NCBI RefSeq assembly: GCF_003076455.1
Contig: NZ_CP020918.1
Location: forward strand, 868,001 to 932,000
Length of the DNA stretch: 64,000 nt
DNA from: Flavobacterium faecale
GTDB lineage: Bacteria > Bacteroidota > Bacteroidia > Flavobacteriales > Flavobacteriaceae
Direction of reading: 5' to 3'
In this document: piece after piece, positions 8,886 to 16,053 of the stretch
Layout: the number at the start of each line of letters is the position of its first letter
Position numbering within the stretch: position 1 is the first letter of the stretch
Translations under genes and position numbers: made by a program
The notes under the pieces: generated by a model
Seen by the model: only the letters and a program-made list of their open reading frames with translations
Databases searched by the model: none
What the model was told of the DNA's origin: nothing

Positions 8886-9296
8886 ATGTATCCAGAAGAA
8901 ATGGTAAAACCAATGCAAGCTGAATTAACAGTAGCAGGTTTTCAAGATTTACATAGTGCAGAAGCAGTAGATAACGCAATCAAAGCAGAAGGAACTACAC
9001 TAGTAGTAGTAAACTCTGTATGTGGTTGTGCTGCAAGAAACGCACGTCCAGGAGCAAAAATGAGTTTAGATGGTGCTAAAAAACCAGACCACTTAATCAC
9101 TGTTTTTGCAGGAGTTGACAAAGATGCAGTTGATGCAGCAAGACAACACATGTTCCCTTTTCCTCCATCATCACCAGCAATGGCGTTATTTAAAAACGGA
9201 GAATTGGTACACATGTTAGAGCGTCATCATATTGAAGGTCGTCCAGCTGAAATGATTGCTGAGAACCTACAAGATGCTTATAACGAGTACTGTTAA
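8886..9296 (+). CDS. Bacilliredoxin (BrxA/BrxB, YphP/YqiW family)
   Basis: A 136-residue thioredoxin-fold protein with the family's active-site C46-G-C48 (SVCGCAARNARPG). Family members remove bacillithiol from proteins (de-bacillithiolation) or act as thiol-disulfide isomerases in the cytoplasm. The HMFPFPPSSPAMALFKNGELV stretch and HHIEGRPAEMIAENL are typical. Monocistronic: own promoter element upstream, strong terminator downstream. Its presence suggests bacillithiol as the low-molecular thiol, which fits Bacteroidota. Confidence 0.93.
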   Translation: MYPEEMVKPMQAELTVAGFQDLHSAEAVDNAIKAEGTTLVVVNSVCGCAARNARPGAKMSLDGAKKPDHLITVFAGVDKDAVDAARQHMFPFPPSSPAMALFKNGELVHMLERHHIEGRPAEMIAENLQDAYNEYC

Positions 9297-9316
9297 TCAG
9301 CAAACTTAATTTATTA

Positions 9317-9349
9317 AAACGTACCGCACTAGTGGTACGTTTTTTTTTG
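9317..9349 (+). terminator. Rho-independent terminator after bacilliredoxin
   Basis: Stem AAACGTACC (9317-9325) with GGTACGTTT (9334-9342), 8-base loop, followed by a run of T to 9348. Confidence 0.9.
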
Positions 9350-9441
9350 CCTCAAAGGCTAAAGGATTGCACGTATATGAAAATTGGAATCTTGGTTATT
9401 TGTAGCAGTTATTAACTATTACCATTAAAAAAACATTTGCT

Positions 9442-9774
9442 TTGAAAAATGATTTGCCTTTAATTTCATTTACTGCCATTGATAATGGATACTATTCCTA
9501 CATTAAAGTCAAGCATGGCAGTTACCCCAATTTGATGTTTTTACTAAAAGAAGAACTAGGTTTAGATTCTTTTGGCGAATGTGGTGGCGTAGGCCGGTGT
9601 GCCACTTGCGTCATACGTACGAAAGGCATCTCGGGAGTTTCGGCAATCAAAGAGCGTAACGAACCTAATACACTCGAACAACTAGGGTATGACGAGGAAA
9701 TTATTCGACTTTCGTGTCAACTATTTGTAACCACCGATCTTGAAGGATCAGCAATTACGGTTCTTGAGGAATAA
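9442..9774 (+). CDS. 2Fe-2S ferredoxin
   Basis: A 110-residue electron carrier with the plant/adrenodoxin-type cluster ligands C47, C53, C56 (ECGGVGRCATC) and C92 (RLSCQ). The start is a TTG at 9442; no ATG gives a complete N-terminal strand. It has no signal peptide, so it acts in the cytoplasm. No oxidoreductase partner is adjacent, so its redox partner is unknown. The next gene is on the other strand, 31 bases away. Confidence 0.88.
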   Translation: MKNDLPLISFTAIDNGYYSYIKVKHGSYPNLMFLLKEELGLDSFGECGGVGRCATCVIRTKGISGVSAIKERNEPNTLEQLGYDEEIIRLSCQLFVTTDLEGSAITVLEE

Positions 9775-9805
9775 AACTAAACGCATTGTTTGATGTTTTT
9801 CACGA

Positions 9806-10279
9806 TTATTGAATGTGTTTTTTTGAAAATAAATTTTGCAACACCCAAGCAGGCCCGATCATCAGAAACTGAATATCTTTTAGGAAAGAAGGCTTCTTAC
9901 CTTCAATATTGTGACCATAAAATTGCCCAATCCAAGCAACGGCAAAAAGTCCTACCGAAAACATCCAAAGTGGCACTAGTTGCCCAATGTAGAAATTAGC
10001 AATCAGGCATAGTAAAGAAAAAACTGCAATTCGCACCGCCATCATCACTGACAGTCGTAGGTAAAAAAGCAATACAAAAATCAAAACAACCCCCGCCCAA
10101 TTTTCGATAAATGGTACATTGAGATTCGTCAACTGTGCTATTGAGCTACTTGGTATACTCATCAATAATCCAACTATTGAGAAGAAAATAGCGGGTACAC
10201 ATATATAATGAATCGCTTTGTTTTTGGGGTTTTGATGACTTACTGCATACTCTTCAAACCATTGATCTAATGTTTTCAT
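9806..10279 (-). CDS. Mpo1-like (DUF962) membrane protein
   Basis: 157 residues with the start signature LDQWFEEYAVSHQNPKNKAIHYICVP and four hydrophobic segments. H15, H24 and the later QFYGHNIEGKKPSFLKD block are the conserved His-containing motifs of the DUF962/YGL010w family. The yeast member Mpo1 is an iron-dependent 2-hydroxy fatty acid dioxygenase. Function in bacteria is not settled; fatty acid alpha-oxidation is the family-based guess. It lies divergent from the lipoprotein at 10499. Confidence 0.88.
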   Translation of the reverse strand: MKTLDQWFEEYAVSHQNPKNKAIHYICVPAIFFSIVGLLMSIPSSSIAQLTNLNVPFIENWAGVVLIFVLLFYLRLSVMMAVRIAVFSLLCLIANFYIGQLVPLWMFSVGLFAVAWIGQFYGHNIEGKKPSFLKDIQFLMIGPAWVLQNLFSKKHIQ

Positions 10280-10359
10280 ATTTTGTGAAATTTCAACCTA
10301 ATTTATAAAATAATTATCTAATAATTAAAAACAGGACGTGATTTTTGCGTATTCTGCTG

Positions 10360-10401
10360 ATTAGTTAATTATTTATCTCACGATTTTGCTGTTTAACTAA
10401 T
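10360..10401. promoter_or_regulatory. Inverted repeat between divergent genes
   Basis: ATTAGTTAA (10360-10368) is repeated inverted as TTAACTAAT (10393-10401), 24 bases apart, in the gap between the divergent Mpo1-like and DUF6503-type genes. It could be an operator serving either gene; no known regulator is matched. Confidence 0.3.
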
Positions 10402-10498
10402 GAGAATTAAATATTCAAATTAAATCGCTTTCCGTTAAAATTATGACAAAATAAGTTCCTCTTTCCTTATTCTTATTTTAAAGTAATAATTTTAAGTC

Positions 10499-11284
10499 AT
10501 GAAAAAGACGCTATTACTACTTGCAATTTCCGTTACTGTATTGATTTCTTGCAAAAACAACAAGGAAGAAGGAACAACTACCGAAGATCAAATTACAACT
10601 GAAAAACCGCTTTCAAAAGCAGATTCCATTGTAAACACCGCCATAGAAGCACATGGTGGAAAATTATTTGAGACAGCTGATTTTTCGTTTGATTTTAGAG
10701 GGAAAAAATATCGTTTTAAAAATGATGGGAGCAATTATGAATATTCCGCTCAAGGCCAAAAAGGAGATTCGTTGATAATGGATGTAATGACTGCAGACAA
10801 ATTTGAACGCAGCATAAACAATAAATTACAAACCTTAAGCAAAGAAGATGCTGCAAAATATGGAGAATCTTTGAACTCAGTGATCTATTTTGCTACACTA
10901 CCTTATAAATTGCAAGATGCATCTGTGCACAAAAAATACATTGAAGAAACGACTATCAAAGGTAAAAAGTATGATGTAATCGAAGTTACTTTTGGTCAAG
11001 ACGGCGGCGGAAAAGATTTTGATGATCAATACCAATATTGGATCAATAAGGACTCGCACAAAATTGATTATTTGGCATATAATTATCAAGTGAATGAAGG
11101 TGGCGTGCGTTTTAGAGCAGCTTTCAATACAAGAGTTATTGATGGAGTGACTTTTCAGGATTATGTAAATTATGAGGCGCCAGTCAAAACGGCTTTAAAA
11201 GATTTACCCGCTTTGTACGAGCAAGGAAAACTGAAAGAACTCTCTAAAATACTGACTGAAAACGTGGTGAATAAGCATAAATAG
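10499..11284 (+). CDS. Periplasmic lipoprotein, DUF6503-type
   Basis: A 261-residue lipoprotein: signal residues 1-17 with lipidation at C18 (VLISCKN), an acidic Thr/Glu linker, then a domain starting DSIVNTAIEAHGGKLFE. This 'A..AHGG..' opening, the FRGKKYRF strand and the YWINKDSHKIDYLAY segment match the DUF6503 family of Bacteroidota. The fold is probably a LolA-like beta-sheet that wraps lipids (inference). It is alone, with a terminator after it. Confidence 0.78.
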   Translation: MKKTLLLLAISVTVLISCKNNKEEGTTTEDQITTEKPLSKADSIVNTAIEAHGGKLFETADFSFDFRGKKYRFKNDGSNYEYSAQGQKGDSLIMDVMTADKFERSINNKLQTLSKEDAAKYGESLNSVIYFATLPYKLQDASVHKKYIEETTIKGKKYDVIEVTFGQDGGGKDFDDQYQYWINKDSHKIDYLAYNYQVNEGGVRFRAAFNTRVIDGVTFQDYVNYEAPVKTALKDLPALYEQGKLKELSKILTENVVNKHK

Positions 11285-11310
11285 GTTGATAAAATTATAA
11301 AATGGAACTA

Positions 11311-11340
11311 AAGCTCAGATGTGATTCTGGGCTTTTGTTT
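11311..11340 (+). terminator. Terminator after DUF6503-type gene
   Basis: Stem AAGCTCAGA (11311-11319) with TCTGGGCTT (11326-11334, one G-T pair), 6-base loop, then a T-rich run. Confidence 0.75.
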
Positions 11341-11364
11341 TAAAACAAATCCTCAATTTATCTC

Positions 11365-11470
11365 AAATCCCTAGCCCAGATAGCAGTGGAAATCCTTTTT
11401 GGACCTTTTTTTTCCCAAAAAGATTGTAACGCCCCGAAGCGTCGGGGGCAGGAAATAGCTCCAAAAAACG
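11365..11470 (+). repeat. Structured dispersed repeat, copy 1
   Basis: Opens with CCCTAGCCCAGA and GTGGAAATCC. Hairpin 1 pairs CTTTTTGG with CCCAAAAAG; then GATTGTAACG; hairpin 2 pairs CCCCGA with TCGGGG (loop AGCG, near 11432-11447); it closes with GGAAATAGCTCC. Copies with other stem sequences lie at 22445-22542 and 43004-43127. It fills most of the gap before trhO. Confidence 0.7.
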
Positions 11471-11494
11471 AAAAAACTTAGTCCCTTAGAAACT

Positions 11495-11524
11495 TTGCCA
11501 CTTAGTCCCTTTTCCGTACTTTTG
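11495..11524 (+). promoter_or_regulatory. Bacteroidota-type promoter of trhO
   Basis: TTG (11495-11497), a 19-base spacer, then TACTTTTG (11517-11524), fitting TAnnTTTG. The start codon is 35 bases on. Confidence 0.72.
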
Positions 11525-11559
11525 CAAAAATAATTTATCACCCTTAAAACGTTTATAGC

Positions 11560-12921
11560 ATGCAACTGTATAACACCTTAAGCGCAGATGAAAGAGCCGA
11601 ACTTATTGATCAGGCGGGACAACAACGTCTCACATTGTCTTTCTATGCGTATGCCAAAATTCAAGATCCCAAAAAATTTCGCGACGAACTATTTGTAGCC
11701 TGGAACGCACTCGATGCTCTTGGCCGCACCTATGTGGCGACCGAAGGTATTAATGCTCAGATGAGTGTTCCTGCCGAAAATTTTGAAGCTTTTAGAGATA
11801 CTCTTGAAGTGTATGAGTTCATGAAAGGTATTCGTTTGAATGTAGCGGTGGAGCACGACGACCATTCGTTTTTGAAATTGACGGTAAAAGTGCGCGACAA
11901 AATTGTTGCTGACGGTCTAAATGATGAGACATTTGATGTGACCAACAAAGGCGTGCATTTGAGAGCGGCAGAATTCAACGAGATTCTTGAAAACCCAAAT
12001 ACGATTGTGGTGGATTTCAGAAATCATTACGAAAGTGAAATTGGCCATTTTAAAAACGCCATTACGCCAGATGTAGAGACTTTTAGAGAATCATTACCAA
12101 TTATCAACGAGCAATTAAAAGATTTTAAAGAAGATAAAAACTTGGTGATGTACTGCACAGGCGGTATTCGTTGTGAGAAAGCTTCGGCTTACTTTAAACA
12201 CCAAGGGTTCAAAAATGTATTTCAGCTAGAAGGTGGAATCATTCAGTATGCCAAACAAATCAAAGAAGAAGGTTTGGAAAGCAAGTTTGTGGGTAAGAAT
12301 TTTGTTTTTGACAATCGCTTAGGCGAAAGAATCACTGACGATATTATCTCACAATGCCACCAATGTGGTAAACCGTGCGACAACCATACCAATTGCGAGA
12401 ATGACGGTTGCCACTTATTGTTTATTCAATGTGACGAATGCAAGACTGCGATGGATAATTGTTGTTCGAATGAATGTCTCGAAATTACGCGTATGCCACT
12501 AGTCGATCAGGTGCGTTTGAGAACAGGAAAACAAGTTGGGAATAAAGTTTTTAGAAAAGGAAAATCAGAGAATCTGAAATTCAAACATTCAGGCGACTTG
12601 GCTGATGTTGCTTTGGGTACCGCTCAAAAACCAGCTGACATTCGCCAGAAAATAAAAGTCAAAAAAGTATTGGTTGGAAAAGTTGACCATTATTATGTAA
12701 AAGCAGGAGTTGGTCTTTTTTCTATCGAAAATAAAGAATTGGCTGTTGGGGATAAAATTATTATTGCAGGACCAACTACTGGAAATCAAGAACTTACTCT
12801 AGAAAAAATGATGGTTAATGATATCGAAGGTACTGTAGCAAAAGCAGGAGACCGAATCACGTTTAAAGTACCGTTTAGAGTCCGACTATCAGACAAATTA
12901 TATAAGGTTTTAGTCTCTTAA
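11560..12921 (+). CDS. trhO: tRNA uridine(34) hydroxylase (TrhO, YceA family)
   Basis: Makes 5-hydroxyuridine at position 34 of certain tRNAs. Residues 24-100 form the N-terminal acylphosphatase-like domain (with TEGINAQMSVP). The rhodanese domain (about 145-240) carries the catalytic C199 in YCTGGIRCEK. A Cys-rich zinc-binding block follows (C266, C269, C273, C279, C284, C291, C294, C301, C302, C306). At 453 residues it is about 100 longer than E. coli TrhO: residues about 365-453 (VGKVDHYYVKAGVGLFSIE...) look like the small beta-barrel found at the end of U32 peptidases. Such a tail could bind tRNA. It has its own promoter and terminator. Confidence 0.93.
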   Translation: MQLYNTLSADERAELIDQAGQQRLTLSFYAYAKIQDPKKFRDELFVAWNALDALGRTYVATEGINAQMSVPAENFEAFRDTLEVYEFMKGIRLNVAVEHDDHSFLKLTVKVRDKIVADGLNDETFDVTNKGVHLRAAEFNEILENPNTIVVDFRNHYESEIGHFKNAITPDVETFRESLPIINEQLKDFKEDKNLVMYCTGGIRCEKASAYFKHQGFKNVFQLEGGIIQYAKQIKEEGLESKFVGKNFVFDNRLGERITDDIISQCHQCGKPCDNHTNCENDGCHLLFIQCDECKTAMDNCCSNECLEITRMPLVDQVRLRTGKQVGNKVFRKGKSENLKFKHSGDLADVALGTAQKPADIRQKIKVKKVLVGKVDHYYVKAGVGLFSIENKELAVGDKIIIAGPTTGNQELTLEKMMVNDIEGTVAKAGDRITFKVPFRVRLSDKLYKVLVS

Positions 12922-12943
12922 TCAAGGTTTTAATTCACTACCC

Positions 12944-12986
12944 AAAATGGCTAGGTTGCTTAATTGCAGCCTAGCCATTTTTTTTT
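12944..12986 (+). terminator. Rho-independent terminator of trhO
   Basis: Perfect 12-pair stem AAAATGGCTAGG (12944-12955) with CCTAGCCATTTT (12970-12981), 14-base loop, T run to 12986. Confidence 0.92.
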
Positions 12987-13091
12987 AGAATAGGGACAAC
13001 AAATTGATTTTCAACAAAAAAACGCATATAACTTGATTTTGTAATATAAAATCTAGTTTAGAAAAAACTGATTTTCATTTTTTAAGGTCAT

Positions 13092-13111
13092 TGTCTAGTT
13101 CATGTCTAGTT
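13092..13111 (+). promoter_or_regulatory. Direct repeat with 11-base period
   Basis: TGTCTAGTT occurs at 13092-13100 and 13103-13111, one helical turn apart, about 85 bases before the secreted protein gene. This is the layout of a tandem activator site; no regulator is identified. Confidence 0.3.
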
Positions 13112-13193
13112 GCAAAAAAATTAATCAAAAACAGATTTTATTATTGTCAATGCTTAACAAAAATCACTATTTATTTAACCACAAACCATTATT

Positions 13194-14183
13194 ATGAAAA
13201 AAATTACTCTATTATTACTATTGTTTATCTCTACAATCGCATCTGCTCAAACCGTAGCAATTACACAAATTAATGGAACACCTGTAGCAGACTTTTTAGC
13301 CGCAACAACGCCTGCACGAACAATCGTTAAGGGACAAGCATACACACTTACAATTACCTACACGGGTTTGGCAGTTGGAAACACAATAGCTGTTAGACCT
13401 TTAACTGCTGGATATGGAGCAGTTACAGGATCTGTTAATGCTTCATTTGTAACCACAGCTACAGACGGCACTCAAACGGTATCTTTTAATCCAAATGTAT
13501 ACGTATCAGGAGGCCTTATACAAACCTACCGTTCTATACCATCACCTGCTCAAGGCATACTTAGCTACATAAACAACGTAAGTATATCTGATGGTGGAAC
13601 ACCGCCTCCTACACCAACAATTGAAATTACTCAAATCGACGGTATAGCTACAGAAACTTTTTTAAACACTAACACTAGTCCAACAAGAACTCTAAAAACT
13701 AATCAATCTTATGCATTTACCGTGGCATATACAAATGAGACCGTAGGAAGAGCACTATCCGTTAGAGTAATTTCTGGTAGTTATGGTGAAGTTCCTGCTA
13801 TGACTATTGGTACCGGAAACACCACATCAACAGATGGAACAATGGTTATCAACTGGGCGCCAGCAGCAGAAACAGCTGTCGGAACTCCTGGGCACTTACA
13901 GGTATACGATGCAACTGCCAATTTACAAAAATATAATTTTAATGTAAGTGTTAGTAATGCAGCTACAACTCTTGGAAACGAAGCATTCAATAAAACAAAA
14001 TTAGCTGCTTATTACAACGCTGCTACTAAATCAGTTGTTATAACGGATGAAATTGAAGGAGACTATTTTATTTATGATTTAAGTGGTAAAGCAGTATCAA
14101 CTGGAAAAGCATCAAGTCAAATTAATGTTTCCACTTTGACATCAGGACTTTATATTTTAACTACCTTAAATCCGCAAGCCTAA
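13194..14183 (+). CDS. Secreted two-repeat protein with T9SS-type C-terminal domain
   Basis: 329 residues: signal peptide (1-18, ending ASAQ), two homologous beta-rich repeats (about 20-140, opening VAITQINGTPVADFL, and 147-255, opening IEITQIDGIATETFL) joined by a TPPPTPT linker, then a short domain (about 268-329) with YYNAATKSVVI, YDLSGKAV and LTSGLYILTTL, which fits a type A sorting domain for type IX secretion. The last four residues (NPQA) are coded by an inserted IS element. Removing the element and one TTAA copy restores an ending of LRNY followed by stop at 15836-15838. The original protein was thus nearly the same, but its export tail has been changed. Function of the repeats unknown. 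Confidence 0.85.
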   Translation: MKKITLLLLLFISTIASAQTVAITQINGTPVADFLAATTPARTIVKGQAYTLTITYTGLAVGNTIAVRPLTAGYGAVTGSVNASFVTTATDGTQTVSFNPNVYVSGGLIQTYRSIPSPAQGILSYINNVSISDGGTPPPTPTIEITQIDGIATETFLNTNTSPTRTLKTNQSYAFTVAYTNETVGRALSVRVISGSYGEVPAMTIGTGNTTSTDGTMVINWAPAAETAVGTPGHLQVYDATANLQKYNFNVSVSNAATTLGNEAFNKTKLAAYYNAATKSVVITDEIEGDYFIYDLSGKAVSTGKASSQINVSTLTSGLYILTTLNPQA

Positions 14184-14441
14184 AACAAATTAGTTTTGCG
14201 GATTTTGTTTATGCATTATTTATAATTTTCGGTTTAATAACTACCTAAAAAAATGTTTATCAGGTTTTACCATAATCCATTTTATGGCAATCTACGTAAA
14301 TTCATTTTTTACTTTGAAGAACGCTATGGGTATAAGTTAATTTATTTCAAATAAAACATAATATATTGATATACAGTGCTTAAATTTTAACAATCAAACG
14401 TAATTATCCCAATTTAGTATAAATATTCAAAATAAAAACAG

Positions 14442-15716
14442 TTAAATCAGTAACTGATAGGGTTTGTCAGTGAAGAGTTTTAATGTTTTTTGACCACCTT
14501 TTTTAATCCATTTAAAAGGAACAACCACAAATCGGAAGATGAATTTTTTTAGACGGAAATTCTTTTCTATGAAAGGGATTTTATGAGCTATTTTTTCTAT
14601 AAAATACAAATAAAAATTTCGACACATTGCTGTAATAAGCATATAAACGGTGTTTTCCTCTAAGAATGAAAAAGGCAAATTCCCCCAACCAAAATCATTA
14701 TTCATTTCATCAAATATTTTTTCAGAACCACCTCTTTGATTGTAAAAGCAAACCACTTCTTGGTCGCTCATTTCATTGTCATTGGTTATTATTGCTCTAT
14801 AAATGAAGTTATCTCCTTGAAAAACATCTATTTGATTATTCTTATTAGCCTCTCTACTTACTACATATCTATAAGTTTTATTTCCGTTGAAAGGTATGTA
14901 GTTGACACTAGCTACTTCAAATTCTTTAAAGCCGATGGTTACTTTTTTCCATTTCTTAACAGCTTTAATAGTCTCATTGAGTTCAGAACAGCGTTGCGCA
15001 CGAATATAAAACAATTCGCTGTTTTCTTGCACAACATCAATAACAGCCTTGGTAAAAGAACCACAATCCATTCGGCTTCTTTTTACACTAATATTGTTAG
15101 ATTGCAGCATTTTGTAAACATTAGAAAGCGTTTCTTCTTGCTTGAATTTTACATTACAATTGCCATTTCTATTTTCTAAATAAACAATGTTTTTTCCAAT
15201 AGTTGCAATACCTGGAAAATAACCTCGTAGTTTTTTATAGCCTTTCTTCGCGTCATATTTTTCACAAGCAATAAATTGATTATCAAAATCTAAGTCATAA
15301 CTTTTTCCTTTTTCTAACTGATTGGTTAACAATAGAATGGATAGGTTTAATTTATTTAAAAAGGGATGATTACTAAACTGATTTTCAACGTTATTTTTAC
15401 TCAAATGAATTTCTTTGACCAAACTAAGTTCTTTTTGGAGACGCAAAATGGTGTCTGCCGAACAAATTTTCATATTCAAAACATTGGAAAGTTCTGATTT
15501 TAAATTTGTTTGAATATCCTCGGCACAATCACCTCCAGAGAACAAAATCATCCAAATATTTTTAATAATATCGTGATATTGGTAAGTGGTTAATAGTGAA
15601 CGGCTTCCTAAAGAGGATGTGATTAGTTTAGGTAATTCTAATTGATCGAATTCGGAAGATATAAAATTTAATCCGCCAAATGAGTTGATGTTTTCTAAGG
15701 ATGTTGTAATTTTCAC
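14442..15716 (-). CDS. IS1380-family transposase
   Basis: A 424-residue DDE transposase of normal length, apparently intact. Likely catalytic residues: D143 in the first strand (DLDFDNQF), D217 (RMDCGSF, the usual RxDxGF variant) and E332 in Y325-N-Q-R-G-G-S-E, followed by KIFDEMNNDFGWGNLP, the family's third motif. The C-terminal basic stretch (KNFRLKKFIF...KWIKKGG) is also typical. No frameshift is seen, so the element may still be active. Confidence 0.93.
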   Translation of the reverse strand: MKITTSLENINSFGGLNFISSEFDQLELPKLITSSLGSRSLLTTYQYHDIIKNIWMILFSGGDCAEDIQTNLKSELSNVLNMKICSADTILRLQKELSLVKEIHLSKNNVENQFSNHPFLNKLNLSILLLTNQLEKGKSYDLDFDNQFIACEKYDAKKGYKKLRGYFPGIATIGKNIVYLENRNGNCNVKFKQEETLSNVYKMLQSNNISVKRSRMDCGSFTKAVIDVVQENSELFYIRAQRCSELNETIKAVKKWKKVTIGFKEFEVASVNYIPFNGNKTYRYVVSREANKNNQIDVFQGDNFIYRAIITNDNEMSDQEVVCFYNQRGGSEKIFDEMNNDFGWGNLPFSFLEENTVYMLITAMCRNFYLYFIEKIAHKIPFIEKNFRLKKFIFRFVVVPFKWIKKGGQKTLKLFTDKPYQLLI

Positions 15717-15727
15717 CTTGCTACGAG

Positions 15728-15747
15728 TTTCACTAAATTTAGTGAAA
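15728..15747. promoter_or_regulatory. 20-base palindrome upstream of transposase
   Basis: TTTCACTAAATTTAGTGAAA is a perfect palindrome, 11 bases before the transposase start (minus strand). It could be a repressor or host-factor site, or a hairpin in the mRNA leader that masks the start when transcription enters from outside. Confidence 0.45.
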
Positions 15748-15897
15748 TTTCAGGGAAGAAAAAAGCCTTTAAAGCATTGTTTTTATTGGCTTTTTATTCT
15801 TCCTGTTAATAAAGCTTGCGGATTTAAGGAACTACTAAAAAAGGCAGTTTGAAATTTGCTAAATAAATTGGTGTTTTTGTTAAACCAAAATAATCCT

Positions 15898-15929
15898 AAA
15901 GGCTATCTATAACGGATAGCCTTTTTTTT
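15898..15929 (+). terminator. Terminator of the interrupted secreted-protein gene
   Basis: Stem AAAGGCTATC (15898-15907) with GATAGCCTTT (15915-15924), 7-base loop, then T run. It lies 60 bases after the restored stop codon, so it belonged to the T9SS-type gene before the IS came in. Confidence 0.88.
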
Positions 15930-16053
15930 ATGTGAAATTTATGAACTAAAGCCTTTTCCAACAATTGCAACTTACAGTTAAAAAATACTATCTTTACAAA
16001 TTAAACGTTTTAAGAACATAAGTTACGTTTATCGTAACACTATATATAAAATT

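Larger units (their letters stand above)
14170..15823 (-). mobile_element. IS1380-family insertion sequence (1,654 bp)
   Basis: Ends are a perfect 10-base inverted repeat, ATCCGCAAGC (14170-14179) and GCTTGCGGAT (15814-15823). It is flanked by a 4-base target duplication TTAA (14166-14169 and 15824-15827), the duplication length expected for IS1380. One transposase gene fills it on the minus strand. The left end has a second inverted copy of the tip (TTGCGGATTT, 14196-14205), so that end can fold into a hairpin that may stop transcription arriving from the host gene. The element sits in the 3' end of the T9SS-type gene. Confidence 0.9.

Noticed and set aside
11371..11565. 64-codon minus-strand frame
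   Set aside because: It is a translation of structured repeat copy 1 and the trhO promoter.
14736..15179. 147-codon frame on the plus strand within the IS
   Set aside because: Shadow of the transposase, whose catalytic motifs are clear on the other strand.
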